From: Niastella caeni
GTDB taxonomy: Bacteria; Bacteroidota; Bacteroidia; Chitinophagales; Chitinophagaceae
Reading direction: 5' to 3'
Length of the DNA: 64,000 nucleotides
Assembly: GCF_004834005.1 (NCBI RefSeq)
Contig: NZ_STFF01000003.1
Location: 124,001 to 188,000, forward strand
Below are positions 36,301 through 44,091 of this stretch, one piece after another (the stretch's first letter is position 1; each line of letters starts with the position of its first letter). The translations under genes and the position numbers were made by a program. A model generated the notes under the pieces. It was not told the origin of the DNA, searched no databases, and saw only the letters and a program-made list of their open reading frames with translations.

Positions 36301-37477
36301 CCCCATTGGTGCCGATCCAGATATTTCCTTTTGCATCTTCTACAAACCTGTTGACATCATTAAATGGCAGGCTGGTTTTATCGGAAGTTTCGTGCCGGAA
36401 CAATGGAAATTTTATAACGCCTTCGTGGTAATAATTAATTCCCTGCTTGAAGGTTCCTACCCAGATAATACCCAGATCATCTTTGTACATTTCTGTAAGG
36501 CTGTTCTGCGCAAGACTGCTTTCATCACCCGGCTTATTCAGCAACACCTGTACTGTCATGTCCTTCTTATTGAGAATATTAAGCCCGCCATGATCTGTCG
36601 CGATCCACAATAACCCCCTGTCATCTTCTACCAATTTTACAATAATGTTGCTGCTGAGTATGGGCGTGCCTTCATTGTTGGAAATTTGCTGCAGGGTATT
36701 GTATTTGATATTCACCCTGAATATCCCGTTGATAATGCCGACGCCATAAATCCACAGATCGTTCTGTGTATCGATAAAAAGCTGGTAGTCTAATTTATTA
36801 GCGCCCTTTTTCTGTTGCAGAATATCGGCACGGGCAATTACTTTTTTTGTGAACACATCCACCTGTTCAATCAAACCATTGCTATAGAGTATCCAGACAT
36901 TATTCTTCAAATCCGTTTTAACATCGGCAATGAAACCGGTTTGCGACGTGGGGTTCTTTATAACAGGAATTGCCGGCTGATCATTTTCAAGATAATAGAT
37001 ACCGAGGTCCTCATATACAAATAAGAATCCTTTTCCTGAAGGAACAATATCAGTGAGCCCATACCCGGGTAAGCCCAGCTTCTGCAAATATTTATCAGCC
37101 CGGCGGTCAAATTTTTCTGTCGATGGATCGTACAAATTAAAACCGCTGCGTGACTGCATCCATAATTTGTTATAGGGGCCAGCTACAATCTTTGAAATGT
37201 AATCATCATTCAGGGAGCTGGTATCATTTATCGAATGCCGGAAAATTTTAAATGCATAACCATCGTAGCGGTTCAGTCCACTCATGGTACCAAACCATAT
37301 AAACCCTTTTTTGTCCTTATAAATACAATTTACCTGGTTATGAGAGAGGCCCTGGTTAAAATCGAGGTGAGTAAAATGATATGAATCGGGTTGCTGCCCA
37401 TACAACAGGCTCGCAAAAAAGAAACAAACAGGCAGCGCAACCCCGTTTTTAATAAAAGATTTCAAATATGGCAGCAT
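33353..37477 (-). CDS. Hybrid two-component system regulator (propeller sensor-kinase-receiver-AraC)
   Basis: A 1374-residue one-protein signalling system (HTCS). Order: signal peptide (about 1-28), two seven-bladed propellers made of repeats such as GLSHNQVNCIYKDKKGFIWF with GTMSGLNRYD (about 35-700), Y_Y_Y domain (about 715-795), membrane helix (about 810-830), HisKA with His in MSHEFRTPLSLIL (about 875), HATPase (about 970-1085), receiver with Asp in DIIVSDINMPEMNG (about 1175), and AraC-type helix-turn-helix (about 1270-1365). It senses a periplasmic ligand and binds DNA directly. HTCS genes usually sit beside the SusCD locus they control; here none is adjacent, so the target is not evident. 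Confidence 0.95.
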   Translation of the reverse strand: MLPYLKSFIKNGVALPVCFFFASLLYGQQPDSYHFTHLDFNQGLSHNQVNCIYKDKKGFIWFGTMSGLNRYDGYAFKIFRHSINDTSSLNDDYISKIVAGPYNKLWMQSRSGFNLYDPSTEKFDRRADKYLQKLGLPGYGLTDIVPSGKGFLFVYEDLGIYYLENDQPAIPVIKNPTSQTGFIADVKTDLKNNVWILYSNGLIEQVDVFTKKVIARADILQQKKGANKLDYQLFIDTQNDLWIYGVGIINGIFRVNIKYNTLQQISNNEGTPILSSNIIVKLVEDDRGLLWIATDHGGLNILNKKDMTVQVLLNKPGDESSLAQNSLTEMYKDDLGIIWVGTFKQGINYYHEGVIKFPLFRHETSDKTSLPFNDVNRFVEDAKGNIWIGTNGGGLIYFDRANNTYKQFRHDPANDNSLTNDVVVSLCIDHTNTLWIGTYYGGLDSYNGKTFTHHRHSVKDSTSLSDNRVWEIYEDRNKNLWIGTLEFGLEWYDRATNRFTHYKPLAPNSVHSGYIAAITEDNAGNLWIGTSYGIDVRDKNTGVFKQFVSRDTKLSNDNIITIYNDSRGLTWVGTRDGLNIFNPHNNSFQVFRKEDGLPDNAILNILEDKTHDLWVSTANGISRVTYTGTLKDSIRISCINYDRFDGLQGAAFNENAALRTGRGEIVFGGPNGFNLFDPVKLKINTNAPPVVLTALQVFNRNVEAGDKINNQVILQKAITETEAITLRYDENIFSLEFAALGYINTRKNKYAYRLKGFNDNWLYTDGSSRKVTYTNLDPGKYTFYVKAANDQGVWNEKGIAVNIVVLPPFWKTPVAYALYLLTALAILFFARRMIIQRTEMRIALEQERKEAKRMCELDMMKTRFFTNMSHEFRTPLSLILTPLERMIRAAEVPAQRSQYQLIHRNARRLLNLVNQLLDFRKMEVHELKLHPAEGDIAQFIKETVCSFNDIAEKKQIRFSYTASLESMFTKFDHDKLERIIFNLLSNAFKFTSENGTVSVEVSATKMADETVLEIKIKDTGIGIPPNRHEKIFERFFQHDVPGNMVNQGSGIGLVITKEFVNLLEGTISVESEEFKGSTFTVLLPVKEITPAVIDTIVMEEVTEANEKIMVSDPVTAGKKEFTILLVEDNEDFLFYLKDNLRECFNIVEAVNGREGWQKTLSAHPDIIVSDINMPEMNGIELCKKIKLDQRTRHIPVVLLTALTGEEQKLRSIETGAADYMTKPFNFEILVSRIKNLLRQQQSLKQTFTKQIAVKTTDVQITSPDEKFVQDALTIVEKNISNAEFTVEELSRALLLSRAAVYKRLFVLTGKTPIEFIRSVRLQRAAQLLEKSNMSIAEVAYETGFNNPKYFSKYFKTEFGKVPSAYQADNKKSGN

Positions 37478-37580
37478 AGGGCACTATAATAAACGAACCA
37501 GGACATTAAAAACTTTCATGAAGTTAATATTTTTTTGATGCAGGCACGAATAATGGTATTATTGACCCCAAATTTTCGAA

Positions 37581-38384
37581 ATGAAGCCCGCCTTATTCAC
37601 AATTATAAGCATATTAATACTATATAGCTGCAATTCAACAGAAGAGGAGAATGGCCCTTCAGCGCCTGTTACCCCCGCCATAAAGTATAAAGAAGTAAAC
37701 TATTTTCTACATGACACCACTTTGTTTACAGAGGGTTTGTTGGTACACGAAGGACAATTATTTGAAAGTACAGGTTCGCCAGATATTACCAGGAGATCAT
37801 TAATTGGTATAAATGATCTGAAAACAGGCAACTTCATTAAAAAAGTTGAGCTGGCCAATAAGGATCATTTCGGCGAAGGCATTGTATTTTTTAAAGACAA
37901 ACTGTATCAGCTAACTTATAAAAACCAGGTAGGGTTTATTTACGATGCAAAAACGTATAAAGAGATCGGCCAGTTCAAAAACAGCAATAAAGAAGGATGG
38001 GGTTTCACTACAGATGGAACGAACCTTATCATGAGCGATGGCACCGACTCCTTAACTTATTTGAACCCCAATGACCTGAAGCCTGCCAGAAAAATAAGTG
38101 TAACAGAAAATGGAGTCGCTCGCGATAGTCTTAATGAACTTGAATATATTAGGGGATACATTTATGCTAATATCTGGCTCACAAACAATATCGTAAAGAT
38201 CAATCCGGCAGATGGTAAAGTGGTAGGTAAACTCGATCTGAGCCAGTTGGCATTTAAAGCCATGCTGTTGAGGCCTGATTGTGATGTGCTAAATGGCATA
38301 GCCTATGATTCCACAACCGATTTCATATATGTAACCGGTAAATTATGGCCGCATATTTATCAAATACAACTCACCGCTAAATAG
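37581..38384 (+). CDS. Glutaminyl-peptide cyclotransferase (lipoprotein)
   Basis: A 267-residue enzyme of the plant/bacterial glutamine cyclotransferase family (Glu_cyclase_2), a five-bladed propeller that converts N-terminal Gln to pyroglutamate. Motifs: TLFTEGLLVHEGQLFESTGS, then HFGEGIVFFKDKLYQLTYKN, GWGFTTDGTNLIMSDGTDSL, NELEYIRGYIYANIW and DVLNGIAYD. The N terminus has a lipobox (LYSC, Cys about 17), so it is probably a membrane-anchored periplasmic protein. N-terminal pyroglutamate is common on exported Bacteroidota proteins, which gives a plausible role. Divergent from the HTCS gene. Confidence 0.92.
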   Translation: MKPALFTIISILILYSCNSTEEENGPSAPVTPAIKYKEVNYFLHDTTLFTEGLLVHEGQLFESTGSPDITRRSLIGINDLKTGNFIKKVELANKDHFGEGIVFFKDKLYQLTYKNQVGFIYDAKTYKEIGQFKNSNKEGWGFTTDGTNLIMSDGTDSLTYLNPNDLKPARKISVTENGVARDSLNELEYIRGYIYANIWLTNNIVKINPADGKVVGKLDLSQLAFKAMLLRPDCDVLNGIAYDSTTDFIYVTGKLWPHIYQIQLTAK

Positions 38385-38769
38385 CCTGCTCCCCTACGCC
38401 GGTATAATATGCATGGAAGCCAAAAACAGGAAGACCAGGAACAGGGTTACGGCAATTATTGTTATCATACAATCAGGGTTAAATATCAATTAACAAATGT
38501 AGTAAGAACACCTGTTTTGAACGCGCCTAATTTCAAAAGCATTGAAAATTTAAAAACCTGGGTTCGCAAAGATTATATTAGGAGACTTCGGCGTAATTGT
38601 TGGCGTGACGAAATAGACTCGCCCCAGCCATTTCAACCACAAAACACATAATTGCATAAGACTGCTGAATTAGCCAAATAAAAAACGTGAAAAACACCTG
38701 TTTTTATAACGCATAAATTATGTAATCTCGAAAATTCAAGAATACAACATGATCAAACTAATATGAAAA
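38385..38769. other. Spacer without a convincing gene
   Basis: One 80-codon frame (38409-38651) lacks good start context and recognisable motifs and ends in a basic Arg-rich stretch. It is more likely chance or a decayed fragment. The remainder is AT-rich. A weak inverted repeat AAAAAC/GTTTTT lies at 38690-38705. Confidence 0.5.
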
Positions 38770-39063
38770 ATGGCAATACGTCAAAGTCAAAATAAAGTGA
38801 AAAATAATCTGTTAGTTGCCATTGTATTATTCTTCATAATGTGCAATCTGGTTTCATGCGCACCTGAAGGAAACACTTACAAAGAGTATGGCTTTTTCTC
38901 AGGCATACTGCATGGCATTGTGTTCTTTTTTGCATTAATAGGTAAATTATTTGGTGCAGACATAGGTTTATATGCACAAAATAATTCCGGCTTCTTTTAT
39001 TGGGTGGGTTTTATTATTGGATTAGGCATTCTTGGAGGCGGCGGTACAGCTTCAAGACGATAA
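38770..39063 (+). CDS. Small membrane lipoprotein, conserved hypothetical
   Basis: A 97-residue protein with a lipoprotein signal (VAIVLFFIMCNLVSC, Cys about 30), then a short loop and two hydrophobic segments (FFSGILHGIVFFFALIGKLF and SGFFYWVGFIIGLGILGGGG). The pattern of a gas-vesicle-like HGI-FFALIGKLFGADIGLYA block and terminal glycine run belongs to a widespread small membrane protein family of unknown function. Monocistronic and convergent with the DUF1304 gene, 6 bp apart. Confidence 0.8.
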   Translation: MAIRQSQNKVKNNLLVAIVLFFIMCNLVSCAPEGNTYKEYGFFSGILHGIVFFFALIGKLFGADIGLYAQNNSGFFYWVGFIIGLGILGGGGTASRR

Positions 39064-39069
39064 AACTAT

Positions 39070-39441
39070 TCACCCACGCGAACCCAGCACCGCCCCCAAC
39101 GCCATCAATGCGGGCAAAGCCTGAATGAAAAATATCTTTTTACTGGCGGTAACAGCGCCATAGATACCGGCGACAATTACGCAGGAGAGAAAGAATACCG
39201 CCACATTGGTGCTCCACGCTTTATCAGTTATGAAGAATGACCAGATCAGCCCTGCGGCGAGGAAGCCGTTGTACAGGCCCTGGTTGGCCGCCAACGTTTT
39301 AGTAGGCGCAAATAACTCCGGACGTAAAGATCCTTTGAAGGTCTTCTTCCCTAATGTTTCCCAGGCAAACATTTCCAGGTATAAAATATACAAATGCTCC
39401 AGGGCTACCAGGCCCACCAGGATGTTGGCAATTATTTCCAT
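39070..39441 (-). CDS. DUF1304-family membrane protein
   Basis: A 123-residue inner-membrane protein with four hydrophobic helices (IANILVGLVALEHLYILYLE; GLYNGFLAAGLIWSFF; NVAVFFLSCVIVAGIYGAV; FFIQALPALMALGAVLG). The pattern EHLYILYLEMFAW and NQGLYNGFLAAGL is diagnostic for DUF1304. I start at the ATG at 39441, which comes 1 bp after the stop of the reductase gene, instead of the ORF start at 39489 inside it. The pair is therefore an operon. Function of the family is not established. Confidence 0.9.
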   Translation of the reverse strand: MEIIANILVGLVALEHLYILYLEMFAWETLGKKTFKGSLRPELFAPTKTLAANQGLYNGFLAAGLIWSFFITDKAWSTNVAVFFLSCVIVAGIYGAVTASKKIFFIQALPALMALGAVLGSRG

Positions 39442-39442
39442 A

Positions 39443-40348
39443 TTAAAATGATTCGTCAATAAGTTCTTTGTTAAGAGCAGCGCCCGCAAAACCGCCGCCC
39501 CCTATTGCCAATGACACCGCACGCATCATAACCGTATTGTCACCGGCGGCATACACACCCGGCACAGTTGTCTTATACATATTATCAACAGACAAATATC
39601 CCTGTTCCGTTAAAGCACATCCCAGTTGCATGGGTATCTCGCAATGCTGCACAAAGGGAATCTTCGAATATACAGCTTTCAAAGCTATAGTAGAACCGTC
39701 TTTGAACCGTACCTGATTCAATTGTCCGTTCGTGTGTTCAAATGCGGTGATCTCCGTTTCAATGACCGGGATATTATGCTGATGCAGCTTCTCCGTTTGC
39801 ACTAAAGTTAAGGTTGATTTTCCATTTGTAAAAAGGGTGAGGTCCGCAGTCCAGTTGCTGATCAGTTTGGCAAATTCAAACCCTATGTCGCCATTGGCCA
39901 TAACGCCCGTTTTTTCATGCCGAACTTCGTAACCATGGCAATATGGACAATGAATGGCCGTAATTCCCCAGCATTCAGCAAACCCTTCAATAGCCGGCAT
40001 CTGGTCTTTAATACCGGTCGCAAATAAAAGCTTCTTCGCTGAAAACACCTCGCCTGCAGCCGTTGTAATGTCAAATCCCTGGTCATGTTTTGCACCTGAA
40101 ACGGCAAGTCCGTTATGAAAAGTTACCGTATCGTATTTAAGTACCTGTTCCTTCGCCTCCATCGCTATCGCTTTTGGCGTTTTGCCGTCGTGTGTTATGA
40201 AATTATGCGAATGCGGCGTTTGCCGGTTACAGGGCAAACCGCTGTCTATTATAAGCACCTTTCGTAAACTCCTGCCTAATGCCATCGCTGCGGATAATCC
40301 TGCATAGCTGCCGCCTATAATAATTACATCGTACATTTTGCCTGCCAT
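39443..40348 (-). CDS. Thioredoxin-reductase-like NAD(P)/FAD oxidoreductase
   Basis: A 301-residue flavoprotein of the TrxB/AhpF-like family. FAD-binding GGSYAGLSAAMALGRS (about 12-27), redox-type HCPYCHGYE (Cys-x-x-Cys about 134-137), a nucleotide-binding region with a degenerate glycine motif (MANGDIGFEFAKL), and the C-terminal GVYAAGDNT FAD motif. Members act as thioredoxin reductase-like or pyridine-nucleotide disulfide oxidoreductases in stress responses. The degenerate NADPH motif makes the electron donor uncertain. It is first in an operon with DUF1304 and has a well-formed promoter with an overlapping operator palindrome. Confidence 0.9.
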   Translation of the reverse strand: MAGKMYDVIIIGGSYAGLSAAMALGRSLRKVLIIDSGLPCNRQTPHSHNFITHDGKTPKAIAMEAKEQVLKYDTVTFHNGLAVSGAKHDQGFDITTAAGEVFSAKKLLFATGIKDQMPAIEGFAECWGITAIHCPYCHGYEVRHEKTGVMANGDIGFEFAKLISNWTADLTLFTNGKSTLTLVQTEKLHQHNIPVIETEITAFEHTNGQLNQVRFKDGSTIALKAVYSKIPFVQHCEIPMQLGCALTEQGYLSVDNMYKTTVPGVYAAGDNTVMMRAVSLAIGGGGFAGAALNKELIDESF

Positions 40349-40378
40349 AGTATTTAATTTTCATCTGATAGAATATCG

Positions 40379-40418
40379 CAAATGTAAGGAAAGTTTTCAC
40401 ATTTGCAACAAAGTTGCA
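40379..40418 (-). promoter_or_regulatory. Promoter and operator of the oxidoreductase-DUF1304 operon
   Basis: Minus strand: TTG (40408-40406), 19 bp, TACATTTG (40386-40379), both consensus, 31 bp before the ATG. The palindrome TGCAAC-AAA-GTTGCA (40404-40418) covers the -33 box. A second inverted repeat, GCAAATGT/ACATTTGC (40378-40385 and 40399-40406), spans the core promoter. This suggests tight repression; the regulator is not in the window. Confidence 0.7.
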
Positions 40419-40512
40419 TATCTATCGGCAGCAAGCTATTTCCCTCCCGGTTTCAGCCATCGTCGATCATTACATACTATAAAGAATATGAAAACTAATT
40501 GCAAGCTGCGGC

Positions 40513-40534
40513 AATCAGGTACTAATCAGGTACT
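40513..40534. repeat. 11-bp tandem duplication
   Basis: Two perfect copies of AATCAGGTACT abut at 40513-40523 and 40524-40534 in the gene-free spacer 40419-40810, which otherwise shows no gene. Confidence 0.85.
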
Positions 40535-40810
40535 AAAACCTATGCATCAGCGCTTAACCGTAGTTGATTTTTCGTTTATACGTTATGTTACTCAAATCGT
40601 AAATCATTTTCCTGATTGCGTAAGCAGGTTGTTGCGTCCTGGTCTTTTCTTTGCACCACAATTTCATTCTCCTTCCAAAATAACAAATTGTACATGGTAA
40701 ACAATTGTTATAAGTGTTCGCTTTACCATAACGCATACCATTTGTTAATGACTGGTGCTGAGTGACCGGTATGCACACTTTAAACTGTTAAGACCTTTTC
40801 CAACTATTTA

Positions 40811-40886
40811 CCTGTTTATCGTACCTGCGCTGTAACGGAAGGAGAACCAAATACAGTGTAGCGTATGCCTAAACAGGTTTCTTTTT
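40811..40886 (+). promoter_or_regulatory. Leader hairpin with T-tract before the siderophore receptor (attenuator candidate)
   Basis: Three stacked helices: CCTGTTTA/TAAACAGG (40811-40818 with 40870-40877), GTAC/GTAT (40821-40824 with 40863-40866), CTGCGCTGTA/TACAGTGTAG (40825-40834 with 40852-40861), apical loop of 17 nt that contains GGAAGGAG. The stem is followed by TTTCTTTTT (40878-40886). The shape is an intrinsic terminator, but no plus-strand gene precedes it; the receptor starts 87 bp later. This fits a transcription attenuator or a short RNA ending here. No known riboswitch class was matched. Confidence 0.55.
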
Positions 40887-40973
40887 ATTGATACAGGTGC
40901 TCCCCGCCGAAATCATCCATTGCTTAAAATAACTATACTATATAGCACATCGCATTTTATTAAATGAAAAACA

Positions 40974-43397
40974 ATGAAAATCACACTTCGTTTCGCGCTG
41001 TTATTATTTTTTGTATCCGGTTTACATACTGTCCTGGTGGCGCAGCAACAAGGCGTTCTGCAGGGAAAAGTTACCACCGCTGATGGTAAACCGGCAGAAG
41101 GTATTACAGTTGGGCTCGCTAATAAAAAGTTAGCCACAGCTACCAACCAACAGGGCGAATACAAACTGACCGGTATAAAACCCGGCAGCTATACAATCCG
41201 TGTTACTGCTGTAGGCCTGCAACAAGTTGATAAAGCAATCACCATTAATGAAGGTGAGATCATTGTAACCGATTTTGTTTTGACCGAAAATCACGCTTAT
41301 CTGCAGGAAGTAGTAATTGCCGCAGGCAAAAACAAACCTTATTCCAACGGCAGTGAAACTGTTGCCAAAATGCCGCTGGCCCGCCTCGAGAATCCCCAGG
41401 CATATACAACAATTTCGAAAGACCTGATCAGGGAACAGATCATTACCGATTTCGGAAATGCCCTTAAAAACACACCTGGTTTATATAAAATACAAGGTAA
41501 CCGCGGTATTAATTCCGACGGTGCAACTTATTATTCATTGCGTGGTTTCCGTACTGAAGTGTCGCTGATCGATGGCGTGCCTTCTCAATCAAATGGCGAA
41601 ATGGACCCCATTAATGTGGAAAGAATTGAAGTGCTGAAAGGCCCTTCGGCTACTTTGTACGGTGGCGCCGTAACTTCATTCGGTGGTCTTATTAATGTTG
41701 TTTCCAAAAAGCCCACTGAAACACCCGGCGGCGAGATCTCTTATTTTGCAGGCAGCTATGGCCTGAGCCGCGTAACCGCAGATGTATATGGTCCGGCTAA
41801 CAAAGAAGGCAACCTGTTGTTCAGGTTAAACGCCGCTTACCAGAATCAACAGAGCTTCCAGGATGCCGGTTTTAGAAAATCATTGCTGATCGCACCAGCC
41901 TTTGAGATCCGAGCCAACCATAGATTCAAAATAAACCTGAACGCCGAGTTCTATAATGCAGAAATGACCAGCCCTTCGGTTGTTTTCCTGAACCGTACCC
42001 GGCAATTCGTTGCCCGTACACCTGATGAATTAAAATTTAACTGGAAGCGTTCCTATACCACGAACGACCTTACCATGAAAACGCCCACAACCAATATGCG
42101 GGCCGTGGCTACTTATAAAATAAGCAAGGACTGGGCTTCACAAACCATTCTCAGCAGCAATACGCGTAAATCAGACGGTTATTATCAGTATGAGTTTATT
42201 CGCAAAGCTACTGATGACTCCCTCGAGCGTAACATCACCATCCAGAATACGATCAACACCGCTTTAGATGTACAGCAGAATTTTACAGGCCATTTCATTA
42301 CCGGTCCGTTGAAACACCGGTTATTACTTGGGGTTGATTATGTAAGACTGAAAGTGAACAACGACAATTCTCCCTATATTGTTTTTGACTTTGTGAATGG
42401 TCAGTTTTATGATGACCGGAACTATTCGAAAATATCGCGCTATGCGGTAGACCAGAAAATAGCCGCCAGCACCCTCGCTCCTACCCGCAATCATACCACT
42501 CAGGAAATATATAGCGCTTATGCATCAGACGTGGTGAACATAACCGATGAGTTCATGGCAATGCTGAGCGTTCGCGTAGACCGCTTCATCAGCAAAGGCA
42601 CGCGCAATCATATAGCAGATACATTACTGGCTTTTAGTGAATATAATCAAACTGCAGTGTCGCCTAAGTTCGGATTGGTATACCAGGTGGTAAAAAACAA
42701 AGTGTCGTTGTTTGCCAACTACATGAACGGCTTCAGCAACGTAGCTCCGGTAAACCAGGGCGGTTCAGGCATCTCACCTGTACTAAAGCCCCAGCAAGCC
42801 AACCAAAAGGAAGCGGGTGTAAAGCTGGACCTGTTTGATAATAAGTTAAACATAACCGCCAGCTATTACAACATCAAAGTAACCAATATGAGCCGGGCTG
42901 ATGTTCTTATAAAAGACTCTACACCTTATAATATCACTGTTCAGGATGGCACCCAAAAAAGCAAAGGATTTGAACTGGAAGTACAGGCGACCCCTGTCAC
43001 CGGGTTGAACATTTTACTGGGTTATAGTTATAACGACAGCAAATTAACGAAGGCAACCGCTGCCGTACAAGGAAGACGTCCGCCTTCTGCCGGTCCTGTC
43101 AACCTGGCCAATGCATGGATCAGCTATACATTACCCACAGGTAATTTAAAAGGACTGGGTATAGGCTTTGGCGGTAATTATGTTGACAAACACCTTACGG
43201 CCAACTCTGCTGCTACCGGCATATTTACACTGCCTTCTTACACTTTATTAAATGGAACCGTGTTCTATGACGCTCGCTGGTATCGTTTAGGTGTTAAACT
43301 AGATAATGCTACTAATGAAACATATTTCGTGGGGCAGGGCGTATTGAGCCCTCAAATGCCTCGCAGCTTCACAGCAAATGTTACTGTTAAATTCTAG
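40974..43397 (+). CDS. TonB-dependent siderophore receptor
   Basis: An 807-residue outer-membrane receptor. Signal peptide (about 1-23, VLVAQ), carboxypeptidase-like regulatory domain (about 28-105), plug domain (about 125-245, TISKDLIREQIITDFGNALK; VERIEVLKGPSATLYGG; GLINVVSKKP) and a 22-stranded barrel ending in F (FTANVTVKF). The plug wording and length match the TonB-dependent siderophore receptor family (FhuA/FpvA-like). It is immediately upstream of an NIS siderophore operon and should import the ferric form of that product. It has a strong terminator after it, so it is transcribed apart from the biosynthesis operon. It has no STN domain. Confidence 0.94.
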   Translation: MKITLRFALLLFFVSGLHTVLVAQQQGVLQGKVTTADGKPAEGITVGLANKKLATATNQQGEYKLTGIKPGSYTIRVTAVGLQQVDKAITINEGEIIVTDFVLTENHAYLQEVVIAAGKNKPYSNGSETVAKMPLARLENPQAYTTISKDLIREQIITDFGNALKNTPGLYKIQGNRGINSDGATYYSLRGFRTEVSLIDGVPSQSNGEMDPINVERIEVLKGPSATLYGGAVTSFGGLINVVSKKPTETPGGEISYFAGSYGLSRVTADVYGPANKEGNLLFRLNAAYQNQQSFQDAGFRKSLLIAPAFEIRANHRFKINLNAEFYNAEMTSPSVVFLNRTRQFVARTPDELKFNWKRSYTTNDLTMKTPTTNMRAVATYKISKDWASQTILSSNTRKSDGYYQYEFIRKATDDSLERNITIQNTINTALDVQQNFTGHFITGPLKHRLLLGVDYVRLKVNNDNSPYIVFDFVNGQFYDDRNYSKISRYAVDQKIAASTLAPTRNHTTQEIYSAYASDVVNITDEFMAMLSVRVDRFISKGTRNHIADTLLAFSEYNQTAVSPKFGLVYQVVKNKVSLFANYMNGFSNVAPVNQGGSGISPVLKPQQANQKEAGVKLDLFDNKLNITASYYNIKVTNMSRADVLIKDSTPYNITVQDGTQKSKGFELEVQATPVTGLNILLGYSYNDSKLTKATAAVQGRRPPSAGPVNLANAWISYTLPTGNLKGLGIGFGGNYVDKHLTANSAATGIFTLPSYTLLNGTVFYDARWYRLGVKLDNATNETYFVGQGVLSPQMPRSFTANVTVKF

Positions 43398-43428
43398 TTG
43401 TTATCTTCCATGTGATGCATCGTTTAAT

Positions 43429-43461
43429 GGCCTGGGTTTATACCCGGGCCGTTTGTTTTTT
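43429..43461 (+). terminator. Intrinsic terminator of the receptor gene
   Basis: GGCCTGGGT/ACCCGGGCC (43429-43437 and 43442-43450; one G-U) with loop TTAT, followed by GTTTGTTTTTT. Lies 31 bp after the stop. Confidence 0.9.
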
Positions 43462-43711
43462 ATATATGTTCTGCAAAATAAAATCAGTTCCTTAAATAAA
43501 TAAGCAGTACAAGTCTATCTTACAGGTCGGATTTATCTTTTTGTAATCCTATTGTAACATTTGTGTAAACGTGACTAACAATTTCCTTATCGCGTAACCG
43601 GATAATTGATTTAGTATTTATATTGCACCCGCATTTTTTCTTCTCCTTCCGATCACCAAATGTTTGCATACGCAGAACATTTGTAATAATCCGGTTTTAT
43701 TGAAAAGTAAA

Positions 43712-43748
43712 CCGTAAGCAGTACCAGCAACTCTCTGGCTGCATACGG
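43712..43748 (+). other. Structured hairpin upstream of the NIS operon
   Basis: CCGTA/TACGG, an A/A mismatch, GCAG/CTGC, a 2-nt TA bulge, CCAG/CTGG and a 7-nt loop: 13 pairs over 37 nt, about 344 bp before the first gene. No T-run follows closely. Likely part of the untranslated leader. No clear promoter or Fur-like box was found in 43462-44091. Confidence 0.4.
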
Positions 43749-43839
43749 ATATTGTTTGCAGTTTTCCAACCGCGAATGATATGCTATTATTGGTTTATAC
43801 CTGATTTCACTGTTAAAATTTATAATTCACGCAAAAAGC

Positions 43840-44045
43840 TTAACGCGAAACGCCTAGCGGCATAAAACCGCTTACAGCGTATGAGCGCCTCTGTGCCCAA
43901 ACGAAAAGCCTGAGGCGAAAATAGTATGCCATGCAGCGTACTGGAATTGTATTGCCTTAAACGTAAAACGAATAAAGCAACGCAAAGGACCACTTATTGC
44001 CAGTATTCAGGCATTCAGCGTTATGACTTTAGCGTTCAGCGTTGA
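43840..44045. repeat. Short-period AACGC/GCGTT repeat tract before the NIS operon
   Basis: Scattered variants of AACGC, GCGTT and CAGCGTT recur (for example TTAACGCGAAACGCC near 43839, CAGGCATTCAGCGTTATG near 44008, TTTAGCGTTCAGCGTTGAG near 44027). The same style of tract occurs at 32.8-33.0 kb and 49.2 kb. It reaches past the first possible ATG (44023) of the dioxygenase frame. Confidence 0.55.
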
Positions 44046-44091
44046 GGATTCATTAAATATAAAACCATTAACTATTAAAAAGTCATCAAAC

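Noticed and set aside
38409..38651. 80-codon plus-strand frame with an Arg-rich end faintly like a maturase or transposase tail
   Set aside because: No start context, no clear motif, low-complexity AT-rich surroundings. Similarity too weak to claim.
40338..40778. Plus and minus frames in the spacer before the siderophore receptor
   Set aside because: Translations are non-protein-like and overlap the promoter/operator and tandem repeat.
40811..40886. Cobalamin riboswitch as an explanation of the receptor leader
   Set aside because: The conserved B12-box and peptidyl-loop sequences are not present; only a long hairpin with T-tract is seen.
43601..43625. Possible Fur box (GATAAT-like) before the NIS operon
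   Set aside because: Only one hexamer fits and symmetry is missing; not enough to call.
44023..44091. Earlier ATG for the lysine-hydroxylase-like gene
   Set aside because: The extra 23 codons fall in the GCGTT-type intergenic repeat tract; the ATG at 44092 starts the family-like sequence.
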